DNA from: Gottschalkia acidurici 9a
GTDB lineage: Bacteria > Bacillota > Clostridia > Tissierellales > Gottschalkiaceae
Reading direction: 5' to 3'
Length of the DNA stretch: 64,000 nucleotides
Assembly (NCBI RefSeq): GCF_000299355.1
Contig: NC_018664.1
Location: 2,216,380 to 2,280,379 of the forward strand
Within the stretch, counting starts at the first letter, position 1. Every line of letters begins with the position of its first letter. Shown in pieces: positions 1 through 10,200 of the stretch. Made by a program: the position numbers and the translations under genes. The notes beneath the pieces are model-generated. The model worked only from the letters and a program-made list of their open reading frames with translations. It was not told where the DNA came from and did not search any database.

Positions 1-1263
1 TCCATGTTCGCCTGCTCTTGCGGCTTCTATCGCAGCATTAAGCGATAATAAATTAATTTGTTCTGTAATTGAATTGATTACTTCTATTACTTTTCCAATA
101 GATTCTGATTCATTGTTCAGCAAACCTACTTGATTTACCACTTTATCAGATATATCAATATTGGCTTGTACAGAATCTTCTAATTTCTTAGCGTATTCCA
201 TACCTTCTCTATTTGCTTTAGTAGTTTCTTCTATATATTGCTTTATATTATTAGAGTTATCTACAGACTCATCTATTTGCTTTGATAACAGTTCAAGCTT
301 ATTAGCTCCATCCTGAATATTTGCAGCTAGACTAGTTGCACCTTGTGCTAGTTCATCAGTAGCTTTTGCTACACCCTCAATAGAAGAGGATGTTTCTGTC
401 ATTATAGTTGAAACATTATCTGAATTATAAGTTACTCTTTCAGAGCTCTCTTTTATATCACTTACTATTTGTCTAAGATTAGATCTCATAGTATTTATCA
501 TTTCTTCTATTTCGTATACTTCATCTTCAAAGGTATTTTCATTTTTCTTATGTCCTGTTTTATTATTTTCTAATAGTTCTAGCTTAGAGATATCTTCTAT
601 TACTTCTCTAAGTTGTCCCATACGTTTTGAAAGATGTCTTCCAACGTAAACAGAAGCTATAATGCCTAAGACTACTATTATAGTAGATATTATTGCAAGT
701 TTTATCCTTGTACTATTGTAGTTAGCCTTATTTTCATTATTTTCTTTATCTGCTTCTTGATTATTCATTTCTATAAGTTGTAGCATCAAGCCATTAACTG
801 TTCTAAAATGTTCATTTGAATTTCCCATAGCTAGAGCCATAGCTTCTTCATCTTTATTAAGTATACTTAACTCTATTAGTTCATCACTAATTTTTATGTA
901 GTCTATCCACTCTTTGTTTATTTGATTTACTATATTTTTTTGTTTCTCATAGTTTATAGCTTCAGAATATTGGTTCAACATTACTTCAAAATCACTCTTT
1001 AAGTCTTTTAGCTCTTCTTCTATTTCTTTTGAATGTTCCTCATCTTGTGATATTATATGCATATACTCTCTAGCTCTATAGTCAGCTAAAATACCATCTG
1101 CTTTATAAGCTAAGTCTATACCTTTGAGCCATACATTAGTGATTTTGTCTGACCCTTGTTGAACTTTTTCTAGCGAATAGTTAGAATATATATTAACTAA
1201 TATCATAGAAATAATTATCATAGCGAGGGTACTATATATCCTCGTCTTAATTGTTAATCTCAT
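1..1263 (-). CDS. Methyl-accepting chemotaxis protein, 3' part outside window
   Basis: Transmembrane chemoreceptor that would signal to CheA/CheW. The start ATG at 1261-1263 follows a TAGGAGG ribosome binding site, and 421 codons are visible before the window edge. The order is TM1 (about residues 8-30), an extracellular mostly helical domain of the 4HB type (35-195), TM2 (about 205-228), a HAMP region, then the coiled-coil signalling domain. The last visible residues, [18 protein letters not shown], are the conserved hairpin tip, so roughly the final 130-200 residues are missing. It lies 154 bp downstream of a hybrid kinase on the same strand. The ligand cannot be read from the sequence. Confidence 0.93.
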   Translation of the reverse strand, partial: MRLTIKTRIYSTLAMIIISMILVNIYSNYSLEKVQQGSDKITNVWLKGIDLAYKADGILADYRAREYMHIISQDEEHSKEIEEELKDLKSDFEVMLNQYSEAINYEKQKNIVNQINKEWIDYIKISDELIELSILNKDEEAMALAMGNSNEHFRTVNGLMLQLIEMNNQEADKENNENKANYNSTRIKLAIISTIIVVLGIIASVYVGRHLSKRMGQLREVIEDISKLELLENNKTGHKKNENTFEDEVYEIEEMINTMRSNLRQIVSDIKESSERVTYNSDNVSTIMTETSSSIEGVAKATDELAQGATSLAANIQDGANKLELLSKQIDESVDNSNNIKQYIEETTKANREGMEYAKKLEDSVQANIDISDKVVNQVGLLNNESESIGKVIEVINSITEQINLLSLNAAIEAARAGEHG

Positions 1264-1417
1264 AGTTTATCATCCTCCTATTAATTAAATATGAACTAAA
1301 GTCACACTGATTTTAAAATTATATTGATATACCCAGTTTTCAATATAAATTTTATCAAAATAGCTCTGAACAATTTCTGAACAGTTAATATCTAATACTT
1401 TTCTCAATATAACAAAA

Positions 1418-4400
1418 CTATCTCTCATGATTTTTGGTTTCTGGTATAATAATCTTCACTCTTGTATACTCATAAGGCTTACTCTCTAGTGTTAACTCAG
1501 CTCCTTTTAATATTTTTATTTTATTCATCACATTACTAAACCCAATTCTTTGACTTTTTCCACTCAATAATTCTCGTTGTTTTTCAAAGTCAATTCCTAT
1601 ACCATTGTCTTCAATAGTAATACTTATAAAGCCTGATCTTTCTCTATATATACTAATTTTGATTTTTCCAGCATCACTTTTATTTTTTATACCATGATTA
1701 ACCGAATTCTCTACTAAAGGTTGTAGTGTAAGTGGTGGAATCATAGCTCTTAATTCTCCTTCTATATCATACTCAACCTTTAACCTTTCTCCATATCTTA
1801 TTTGCTCAATTTCTAAATATGCAGTTACCAATTCTAGCTCTGACTCTAGTGATATAAGACATTCGCTCTGATGAACATCTAGTTTCCCTCTAAAATAGGT
1901 TGATAAGTTATTTAGTGCTTTTCTAGCTTTATTAGTATCCTTATAGCTAAGTCCAATAATAGTATTCAGTGTATTATATAAAAAGTGAGGTGATATTTGG
2001 GAATAAAAGTACTGAAACTCTTTTTTTAATCCATCTTCTACAGATTTTTTCATTAGCAATAAGGAGTTAATCCTTGTCTTTAGCTCTTCAGTATTTGATG
2101 TTTTTTTCTGAAAGTCATTGGCTCCATAGTCAAAAGCATTCATTAAGTCAATTGTTTTACCTGAGGCAGTTAATATCATTATAGGAAGCTCTGCCATGGT
2201 GTATTTTTGGCGAATCTTTTTACAAACTTCATCACCGGACATGTCTGGTAGCATAAAGTCCAAAATAATCAAGTCAACCTTGTTTTTTTCGATAATGTCT
2301 AATGTCTCAGCTCCATTATAAGCTATAAGCGTATTAAGTCCCATCTGATCTATAACATATTCTAAAACTTTCTGATTTAATGGCTCATCATCTACAATAA
2401 GCACTGTTTGTCTTTCTATATTATTCTCACTTTCTTTTTTCATATTTAAATCTAATAATGTTTCTGGTTCATAAGTATTATATTGATAGGACATTAGTTT
2501 ATCTTTTTCTTCAATTTCACCCTCATATATAGGTAGAGTAATCTTAAAGGTAGATCCTTTCTTATAAACTGATTCTACTGATATATTACCACCGTGTCCC
2601 TCTACCAATTGTTTTACTATAGACAACCCCAGTCCTAGCCCTTGATTAGATTTATCATTCTTATTTTTCTGATAAAAAGTATTAAAAACATCTTTTAAGT
2701 ATTTTTCTTCAATTCCTATTCCTGTATCAGATACTTTAATTATAGCCTGTTCATACTCTAACGATGCTGTTATACTTACTTCTCCAGATTCAGTATACTT
2801 TATTGCATTGTGAACTAAGTTATAGATAATCTGTCTAAACTTATCAGAATCCAACTTTAGTGCTGGAAACTCTTTGGGAATACGATTTTTTAATATAATT
2901 TGTTTATCCTTTGGAATTAAAATTTTCATTTCTTTTAAAATATCTTCTACAATTGTATATGGATTTATTGGACTCAATCTTAATTTTATTTCACCTTTTT
3001 TTACCTGAGAGGCATCTAATAAATCCTCCACTAGACGAGATAGTCTCTGACCTTCTTGATGTATAAAGTATAAGTCTTCTTGCTGTTTTGAGTTAAGAGA
3101 TCCCTTCCTTCCCTCTAATAAGAACTTTGTTAAATTTAGTATAATATATAGGGGCGTACGTAGTTCGTGTGAAGCTTTGGCTAGAAATTCATCTTTTAAT
3201 CTATCATACATAATAAGTTTTTCAGAAAGATTATTTACTTGTTCATAATCTAATTGAAGACGTCGATTCATTAATAAAGCAATACTTATCATTATTATAA
3301 AGATTAAAATCATAGATGTATGTCCCAAATCTATTTCAAAAAATATTTTAATAGATATTGTTATCCAATAAAGAAACATAGCATTTGTAATTACAATAAT
3401 GTACTCCAAAGAATCCACTTTATTATATATTGCTTTTAATAAGATCCAAAATATGTATCCATAACTTATAGCTAAACTAGTAAGAACTATAGCTTGTACA
3501 TACCCCATAGTAATGCTTAATGGATTTTTAGGATTATTAAAAGTTAGTATAATCATCATAAGCATGATTTTAACAATTATACCCATAGTTCTTTTATTCA
3601 CATATTCATAAAAGAAATGGTGTATAAATTTCAAAACGCAAATCATTATCATAATCATCAATAGAATCTGAATACGAATTCTAGCTATCCAGTCATAGGT
3701 ATATACTAAATCTAATAGCTGTTCATTCATAGTAGATAAATATATACCCATAAAAAAGCACATTCCACTAAAATATCCAAAATGCTTCTCCTTTTGTCTC
3801 TGAATGTACGTTAAAAGAAAGTATATTCCTAATACTAGACAGACTGAAATAATAAGTGCATCCATCGCCCTATCTTTATTGTTTGTATTCATAATAGTCT
3901 CAGAAGTTCCAAATTCAATTGATTTTAATATACCTCCAACTCTATACTCATAACTAGATACTTGAATAACTAATTCAATTTCTTTATTTGAGCTACTTCC
4001 CATTGCTATTTTATATTTACTCTCTGGATTAAAGTTTTCTCTATCTAGAGATGGATTTCCCATACTCATAACTTCTTCTCCATTAAAGTATATACGGCTT
4101 GCTGATCTTATTGTTTTAGTTTTGATACCATATACTCTGTCCTCTGGAACTTTTATTACGAGGCGATAGGTTCCAGATTCATTTATATATCCATTTGATT
4201 CCCAAGAGCTAGGAACCTCTATATATTTTTCCAATAGATTATCTTTTGTTTCTTTTTGGCTTGGATCGAGTAATGTATGCGGATAAAATCTCCACTCACC
4301 ATCTAGTTTAATATTTTCTTCTTTAGCTGGATCCCAGTTCTGAATATTTAAAATTCCATTCTCAGCTATATAGTTCGTCTCCGACTTTAAAAAGTTAAGC

Positions 4401-4537
4401 TTTAAAATATTACCTATAATTAGTAAAGTAATCATTAGTGAAATAATGACAGAAATAATATATTTAATTTTAAGATCATTTTTATTTCTAGGAAATAACT
4501 TATTTTTTATTAATATAATTTTTTTCTCAATAACCAT
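1418..4537 (-). CDS. Seven-TM hybrid sensor kinase with two kinase modules (copy A)
   Basis: Membrane sensor of 1039 aa. Visible order: TM1 (about 26-48), an extracellular beta-rich domain of the 7TMR-DISM type (60-210, with GEWRFYP and YRLVIKVPE), seven TM helices (225-425), HisKA with ASHELRTPL (His457), HATPase (565-675, GTGIG-like and GLGLGLS boxes), REC with DFMLPDMSG (Asp760), then a LytS-type module with SPHFLYNTLNT (His851) and a second HATPase. The REC domain has KKT where KP is usual. It is a full-length homologue of the kinase at 7269-10361. The IS607-like element ends just upstream: its end and this gene's ribosome binding site (about 4542-4548) are practically contiguous, so expression may have changed. 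Ligand unknown. Confidence 0.9.
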   Translation of the reverse strand: MVIEKKIILIKNKLFPRNKNDLKIKYIISVIISLMITLLIIGNILKLNFLKSETNYIAENGILNIQNWDPAKEENIKLDGEWRFYPHTLLDPSQKETKDNLLEKYIEVPSSWESNGYINESGTYRLVIKVPEDRVYGIKTKTIRSASRIYFNGEEVMSMGNPSLDRENFNPESKYKIAMGSSSNKEIELVIQVSSYEYRVGGILKSIEFGTSETIMNTNNKDRAMDALIISVCLVLGIYFLLTYIQRQKEKHFGYFSGMCFFMGIYLSTMNEQLLDLVYTYDWIARIRIQILLMIMIMICVLKFIHHFFYEYVNKRTMGIIVKIMLMMIILTFNNPKNPLSITMGYVQAIVLTSLAISYGYIFWILLKAIYNKVDSLEYIIVITNAMFLYWITISIKIFFEIDLGHTSMILIFIIMISIALLMNRRLQLDYEQVNNLSEKLIMYDRLKDEFLAKASHELRTPLYIILNLTKFLLEGRKGSLNSKQQEDLYFIHQEGQRLSRLVEDLLDASQVKKGEIKLRLSPINPYTIVEDILKEMKILIPKDKQIILKNRIPKEFPALKLDSDKFRQIIYNLVHNAIKYTESGEVSITASLEYEQAIIKVSDTGIGIEEKYLKDVFNTFYQKNKNDKSNQGLGLGLSIVKQLVEGHGGNISVESVYKKGSTFKITLPIYEGEIEEKDKLMSYQYNTYEPETLLDLNMKKESENNIERQTVLIVDDEPLNQKVLEYVIDQMGLNTLIAYNGAETLDIIEKNKVDLIILDFMLPDMSGDEVCKKIRQKYTMAELPIMILTASGKTIDLMNAFDYGANDFQKKTSNTEELKTRINSLLLMKKSVEDGLKKEFQYFYSQISPHFLYNTLNTIIGLSYKDTNKARKALNNLSTYFRGKLDVHQSECLISLESELELVTAYLEIEQIRYGERLKVEYDIEGELRAMIPPLTLQPLVENSVNHGIKNKSDAGKIKISIYRERSGFISITIEDNGIGIDFEKQRELLSGKSQRIGFSNVMNKIKILKGAELTLESKPYEYTRVKIIIPETKNHER

Positions 4538-4540
4538 TAC

Positions 4541-4695
4541 TTCCTGCTACTCAAAATATGGTCAAATGTATTCATATTGAGATTATTCTTGTTTCATAGA
4601 ACCTCTCCTTGCCTAAGCTACTACGATTTGGTATGGTTCTCCACAAGCTTTAATTCCGAAGTTAGCCCTCCGTACATATATAAGTGCTTTTCAAT
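4541..4695 (-). ncRNA. Candidate omega/reRNA and right end of the TnpB element
   Basis: The sequence after the tnpB stop, read on the minus strand, contains blocks I recognise from TnpB right ends: TACGGAGGGCTAACTTCGG, GTGGAGAACCATACC, and finally GGAGAGG followed by ATGAAACAAGAA. In known TnpB systems this region becomes the guide-carrying RNA. An imperfect hairpin (4550-4581, CTCAATATG paired with CATATTTTGAG through a bulge) follows, and the element probably ends near the GG at 4543-4544, since IS607 elements join at GG dinucleotides. The guide would then begin inside the start region of the kinase at 1418-4537. The exact end is inferred. Confidence 0.6.
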
Positions 4696-5865
4696 TTAAG
4701 CTATCCTATATTTTTTAGCATTTTTAAGATTTATACTTGCATTTAAATCTCTATCAATATTAATTCCACATTCACATCTATAAACTCTATCTTTAAGTTT
4801 CAAATCTTTCTTAATTTCTCCACACTTACTACATGTCTTTGATGATGGATAGAATCTATCAACTATTCTAAGTTCTATATTATTTTGTTTACACTTAGAG
4901 CTTAGCTTTGTTCTGAATTCAAAGAATTTTTGATTTGAAATGGACTTTGATAAATGCTTATTCTTCATCATTCCACTAACATTTAAATCTTCAATAGTTA
5001 TATAGCTTGGTTTTTGCTTAACTATTTTTGATATAGTTTTATTTATATAGTCTGTTCTTATGTTTGTTAATTTTTGATGAAGTTTTTGTACTTTGACTAC
5101 TTGCTTTTGGATATTTTGACGAGTAGCTCTCCCTTCCTTTATATTTTTATTTCTTAATTTCAAACTCTCATATTTTCTTGATAGTTTTCTTTGCTCTCTT
5201 TTTAATTTCTTTTCTATTTTCTTGATTCTTGATGTTTTATTTATATTTTTAAACTTTTTTCCATCGCTACATATAGCAAATTCTTTTAAACCAACATCTA
5301 TACCTATTCCCTCATTTGTAGGTTTTTGTGATATTTGTATATCTTCTTCAACTAATATAGATACATAATATCTATCAGCCTTTTGACTAACTGTACCACT
5401 TTTTACTATTGAGTTTGTAGATATATATCCATATTCTTTAAGTCTTACCCAACCAAGAGTAGGTATTTTAACTCTATGTCTTTCGATACTCCAGTCAGTC
5501 TTATTATTTTTAGGAAAGTATGCTTTTATATTTTGATTTTTCTTCTTTTTAAATTTAGGAAAACTCGTTTTTCCTTTAAAAAAATCCTTAAAAGCCTTAT
5601 CTGCATTCATAATAGATTGTTTTACTGCTTTTGAAGAAACTTCTTTTATCCATTTTTTATCTTGATTATTAGGTATATACTCGTTATTTAACCATTTAGA
5701 AAAATCCATTCCACTAACAAATCTTTTTTCTTTTTCATAAACTTCTTTATTATGAGCAATATAAAAATTATATATAAATCTACATATACCTATAGTCTGA
5801 TGTACTTTTATTTTTTGTTCACCAGTAGGTTTAATTTCTATCTTGTATGCTCTTTTCAACTTCAT
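4696..5865 (-). CDS. tnpB: RNA-guided endonuclease TnpB
   Basis: TnpB is an RNA-guided DNA nuclease of the RuvC fold, ancestral to Cas12, which helps retain the element at its donor site. The 389-aa frame is intact. The N-terminal HTH/wedge part (1-180) is followed by RuvC-I GIGIDVGLKEF (Asp190), RuvC-II ITIEDLNVSGM (Glu292), a zinc ribbon CSKCGE...YRCECG (Cys345, 348, 364, 366, the second pair being CxC), and RuvC-III DRDLNASINL (Asp371/373). All catalytic acids are present, so the nuclease could be active. The start ATG (5863-5865) follows AAGGAGGAT and overlaps the stop of the tnpA stub. The stub places it in the IS607 group. Confidence 0.93.
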   Translation of the reverse strand: MKLKRAYKIEIKPTGEQKIKVHQTIGICRFIYNFYIAHNKEVYEKEKRFVSGMDFSKWLNNEYIPNNQDKKWIKEVSSKAVKQSIMNADKAFKDFFKGKTSFPKFKKKKNQNIKAYFPKNNKTDWSIERHRVKIPTLGWVRLKEYGYISTNSIVKSGTVSQKADRYYVSILVEEDIQISQKPTNEGIGIDVGLKEFAICSDGKKFKNINKTSRIKKIEKKLKREQRKLSRKYESLKLRNKNIKEGRATRQNIQKQVVKVQKLHQKLTNIRTDYINKTISKIVKQKPSYITIEDLNVSGMMKNKHLSKSISNQKFFEFRTKLSSKCKQNNIELRIVDRFYPSSKTCSKCGEIKKDLKLKDRVYRCECGINIDRDLNASINLKNAKKYRIA

Positions 5866-5939
5866 AATCCTCCTTGATTTCTTTGCAAGGTTATTACCGA
5901 TACATTTAACAGTTCTGCAAATTCTTTTGATTTATAATG
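5862..5939 (-). pseudogene. tnpA: Remnant of IS607 serine recombinase TnpA (N-terminus only)
   Basis: Read in frame just ahead of tnpB, codons give HYKSKEFAELLNVSVITLQR, then NQGGL and a TGA that overlaps the tnpB ATG. IS607 TnpA proteins begin with a MerR-like helix-turn-helix of just this kind (YKSKEFAELL.VS..TLQRW). About 20 codons survive; the catalytic serine resolvase domain (about 180 residues) is gone, and no start codon remains where the initiator Met would be (a His codon stands there). This is consistent with an internal deletion from just after the first HTH helices to the end of tnpA. Confidence 0.7.
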
Positions 5940-6156
5940 TTGGCTTATGTAATAACAACTTTTCCACGATTACATAATATTACATTTGATTATGTTTGTT
6001 TATGCTTTCATTAGCTAAAGATTATGTCCTATGTCTTCTCACTACTTTCTTTATTAGAGTTCATATGTTTCTCTATGTCAAAAATGTATTCTCAATTTTA
6101 ATATGAAATTAAACTTGGTATTAGAGTTATTAAAAAATTCTCGGTATTTTTTTAGT

Positions 6157-7272
6157 CTATATATTAATATATCTGCTATAAGCTTTTAATATTTTTTCTT
6201 GTACATCTATTCCTAGTTCTTTATTCAATCTTCTTCTGAATATTTCGTACATTTCAATCATTTTTATTTTATTATTTATTTCTCCATAATACTTAATCAA
6301 TAAATAGGCATATTCTTCATCGTATGGAGATAACTCTAGCATTTTTATTAAACAATTTTCCACTAACAAAGATTTATTTTTAGAAGTTAGTTCAACTAAA
6401 TACTTTTCTAAATATTGTAAGGTTTTTCTTCTTAGTTCTTGTTGCTTATACAAGCACCAAGAATAATCTTCTTCTTCTAAATAATCTCCTCTATATAACT
6501 CTAGTATTTTCTTAACATTTTCTTTATTTACTTTTGAATCTTCTAGTATATTTTCTAATTCTATTAAGTCAATTTGAACATCAATATTCAATCTATAGTG
6601 ATTATTTTCTAGAACAATTGGATTTAGATTTACACTTATCTTTTCTCTAATAGTCTTTCTAAGCTGATATATAGTTGTGTGTAATAAAGTAGTTGCCTTA
6701 TCTATAGGAACATCATACCATAATTCTTCCACTATTTTCATTTTATGAATAGGCTGTTTTTTATGCTGAACTAAAAAAGCAAATAACTCTCTAACTTTCT
6801 GAGTTCTCCATTTAATTGGAATACACTTATAATCTAATACCTGAAGTTTTCCCATAGTGGATATGACTAATTGGCTACTTTCTTTTTCATTTAAACTATT
6901 AGTATTTCTTTTCTGTCTATGCTCTTTCAGTCTTAAAATACTCTTTCTCAACCTCTCAATTTTAACTGGTTTTAATAAGTAGTCAATTGCATTTACTTCA
7001 AAAGCCTTTATTGCATATTGAGGATATGCAGTTACAAAAACAATATCCATATCATAATTGTTTTTTTTAATTTCATTTACAAGCCCAATTCCACTTAATT
7101 CTCCCATTTCTATATCTAAAAATAAAGCATCAACCTTCATACTGGATAACTCTTTTAACGCCCTATTTGGATCTGTAAATTTTCCAACTACCTCCATACC
7201 ATCTATTTGACTTATCAAAATTTCCAATACTTCTAGTCCCAATTCCTCATCATCAACTAACAATACCTTCAA
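6157..7272 (-). CDS. Response regulator, REC + winged helix + BTAD (SARP-like)
   Basis: Cytoplasmic transcription regulator of 371 aa. The N-terminal receiver domain has the acidic pair DDEE, the phosphoacceptor in FLDIEMGE (Asp53) and the Lys in LLKPVK (Lys101). A winged-helix DNA-binding domain follows (about 145-230, KVRELFAFLVQHKK...LHTTIYQLRKTI), then a bacterial transcriptional activation (BTAD) helical domain (about 235-371, YRGDYLEEEDYSWCLYKQQEL). Its ATG overlaps the last 4 bp of the upstream kinase gene, so the two are translationally coupled and very likely partners. The second kinase (1418-4537) was probably next in the same operon before the IS607-like insertion. Target genes unknown. 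Confidence 0.9.
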   Translation of the reverse strand: MKVLLVDDEELGLEVLEILISQIDGMEVVGKFTDPNRALKELSSMKVDALFLDIEMGELSGIGLVNEIKKNNYDMDIVFVTAYPQYAIKAFEVNAIDYLLKPVKIERLRKSILRLKEHRQKRNTNSLNEKESSQLVISTMGKLQVLDYKCIPIKWRTQKVRELFAFLVQHKKQPIHKMKIVEELWYDVPIDKATTLLHTTIYQLRKTIREKISVNLNPIVLENNHYRLNIDVQIDLIELENILEDSKVNKENVKKILELYRGDYLEEEDYSWCLYKQQELRRKTLQYLEKYLVELTSKNKSLLVENCLIKMLELSPYDEEYAYLLIKYYGEINNKIKMIEMYEIFRRRLNKELGIDVQEKILKAYSRYINI

Positions 7273-10200
7273 TCACTTCTCACCTCTGATAAAATTATAG
7301 TTATTGTAGTGCCATAGCCCTCCTTACTATCTAGTAAAAATTTTGATTTTTTTATAAGCTTAAGTTTCTTAAATACATTTGAAAAACCAATACTGCCATT
7401 TTTATTTGAAAGTATTTTTTTCTGTTGTTCTTCACATATTCCAACACCATCATCTCTAACGATAATCTTTATTTCTTTATTCTGTTGTCTTTGAATAGAT
7501 ATATTTATAGTTCCATTCGAGCTTTTCTTAGCTATACCATGACGTACTGCATTTTCAACTATAGGCTGTATTGTTAAAGATGGCAGTAATATATCTATAC
7601 TCTCATCGATATCATACTCTACTTTTAATTTTTCACCGTATCTCATTTGCTCTATGGATAAATAAGCTTTAAGCAGCTCAATCTCTTTTTCTAAGGAAAT
7701 AAAATCATTATGATTATAGAAATCTAATTTTGCTCTGAAGTATGTGGCTAGGTTATGTAGTGCCTCACGTGTTTTTTCCTCATCTCTATAACTCAATCCA
7801 ATTATCGTATTTAGTGTATTATATAAGAAGTGTGGCTTTATTTGAGCTTGTAGATAATTTAACTCATGTTTTATAGCATTTTGTGCTAATAATTTCATGC
7901 ACATTAATGATTCTATATGAGCTTTTAGTTCCTCCAGGCAAATCGGTTTCTGTATAAAGTCGTTCGCCCCAATATTAAAAGAGTCTATCATATCTCGTAA
8001 TCTACCTGATGCTGTAAGTATTAAAATTGGTAATTCTACCATATGATAATGTCTTCTAATAACTTTACATACATCATAGCCTGACATATCTGGCATCATT
8101 AGATCTAAAATTACCATGTCAATTTTTTCATTTTTCAATACTTGTAAAGCGCTTTCTCCACTATCGGCTGCGATTACAGTATATTTTAAACAATTAACTG
8201 TATCCATCAGAATCTTTAAATTTGAATGTTCATCATCAACTACTAATATTGTTTTTTCTACTGTACCATGTATCTTTTTGGGCAAAGTCATACTCATACT
8301 ATCATGTTTTTCTTCAGTATATTTTCTATCGTTAATTTGGGATTCTATATCTTTCCCTTCATTAGTATCTATGCTAGTATCACTTACTACAGGAAGTGTA
8401 AAGGTAAACTCTGTGCCTTTGCCTCTTTCAGAGTTAACCCATATATCTCCGCCATGTAGTTCTACTAACTTCTTTACTATACCTAATCCAAGGCCAAGAC
8501 CTTGTGGTATATTTTTTCTATAATTTTTTCCTTGATAGAACGATGTAAATATATATTGTAATTCATTTTCTTCAATTCCTACTCCTGTATCTATTATAGA
8601 TATATATACTTTTTTATCATAAAGTTTGACTAAAACTCTTATTTCTCCATATTTTGTGAACTTTATGGCATTATGAATTAAGTTAGACATAATTTGTCTA
8701 AATCGATTTACATCCACGTAAATTAAAAGTATTTCTTCAGAAATCTCACTCTTAATATCAATATTTTTTTCCTCTGGTATTAAATATCTTATTTCATAAA
8801 TAATTTCATTTATAATCCTTATATCAACCATAGATGGAGAGATTTCTGTCACTCCATGTCTTAGTTTTGATGCATCTAATAAGTCCTCCACTATATTTGT
8901 TAATGCTTTTCCTTTATTATTTATTACCATAACACTTTTTTGTTGTTTTAAATTTAGTAATCCTTCTCTACCTTCTAATAATAGTTGCGATAAACTATTT
9001 ATTATATGGAGTGGTGTTCTTAATTCATGAGATGTCTTAGCCAAAAATTGATCCTTTAACTCATCATTAATTTTTAGTTTTTGGGATAGTTTATCTATTT
9101 GATTATATGAATCCTGCAATCTATGTGATATTAGTAATCCTAGTCCAAAAGTCATTACTAAAAGTAAGAGTATTGGTATATTTCCTATTTCAATTTCAAA
9201 CAAAAAGTTTACGCCAAGTAACAATCCATAGTAAATAAATGTTGTAGCTATAATTAAAATATAGCCTGACTCTACAGTCTTATTCCGTAAAACTTTAAAT
9301 AATGTGTATAGTATATATCCATAACTAGCTGCTAAAATAATAACTATTATAATCTGTGTAGTATATATTGAAATATTTTTTTCTATAAAGCTATCTGTAG
9401 GCTTAAAACCTAATAAAAATCCTTCTATTAATAATGAATACTTTAGAATTTTAACTATCCTTCTATTTGTATAGTTATTTAAAAAAGCATGTATAAACAT
9501 TAGAAAAAAAAGTATAACAAAATGTATCAATACCATTTGTATTCTTGTTAGAGTTTGAAAATTAACATCTAGAAAAACTATATTTATTAATCTTTCATTA
9601 AGAGTTGACACATATATAGATTGAGCTATACAGAACAAACTAAAGTATAGTAAGTAGACTAGCTTTCTCCACTGAAAAAAAGATCCTAGAAAATAAAATC
9701 CTAATATGATATATCCTGATGCTATAAGACTCTCTAACAATATTTTTGTCTCTCTTTCATGTATTACTTGGTTAAAAAGTCCAAAGTCAGTGGCTTGGAT
9801 AATTCCTCCCGTAGGATAGTAATAGTTCGATACATGTATAACTAATTCTACTAACTTATTTTCACTCATTCCAAACCCCATGTAAAAATCACTGTTAGTT
9901 TTATGATTCGTTATATCTTCAGACGGAACCCCACTAGATCCAACCTCATTACCATTTATAAAAGTTTTACTAGCATGACGTATAGTATTTATTTTAACTC
10001 CATATAGATCATCCCTTGGCACTTGTATCGTAAGTCTATAAGTTCCAAAACCTATAGGACTATTATCATCAGATATATGTTTATCCCATGTACCTGGTAC
10101 TTTTATTATCTTTTTTATATCATGGTATTGTTCAAACACATTTTCTTTACTTTTAGGTGTTATTAATTTATTAGGATAAAACTCCCACTCTCCTGTTAGT

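Larger units (their letters stand above)
4541..6150 (-). mobile_element. IS607-family element: intact tnpB, tnpA reduced to a stub
   Basis: The element comprises the right-end/reRNA region, tnpB (4696-5865) and a fragment of an IS607-type serine recombinase (5862-5939). The right boundary is estimated at the GG near 4543. The left boundary was not located; it lies somewhere between 5940 and the response regulator start region (the regulator ends at 6157). The fragment reads SKEFAELLNVSVITLQR, matching the MerR-like N-terminus of IS607 TnpA. The element therefore cannot move by itself but may be mobilised in trans. It splits a two-component operon on the minus strand. Confidence 0.7.

Noticed and set aside
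1264-1417. Gene or RNA between copy A kinase and the MCP
   Set aside because: Only AT-rich spacer with the MCP ribosome binding site was seen.
8116-8523. Open frame on the plus strand opposite the hybrid kinase
   Set aside because: It lies entirely within the well supported kinase gene, has no ribosome binding site and shows no known motif.
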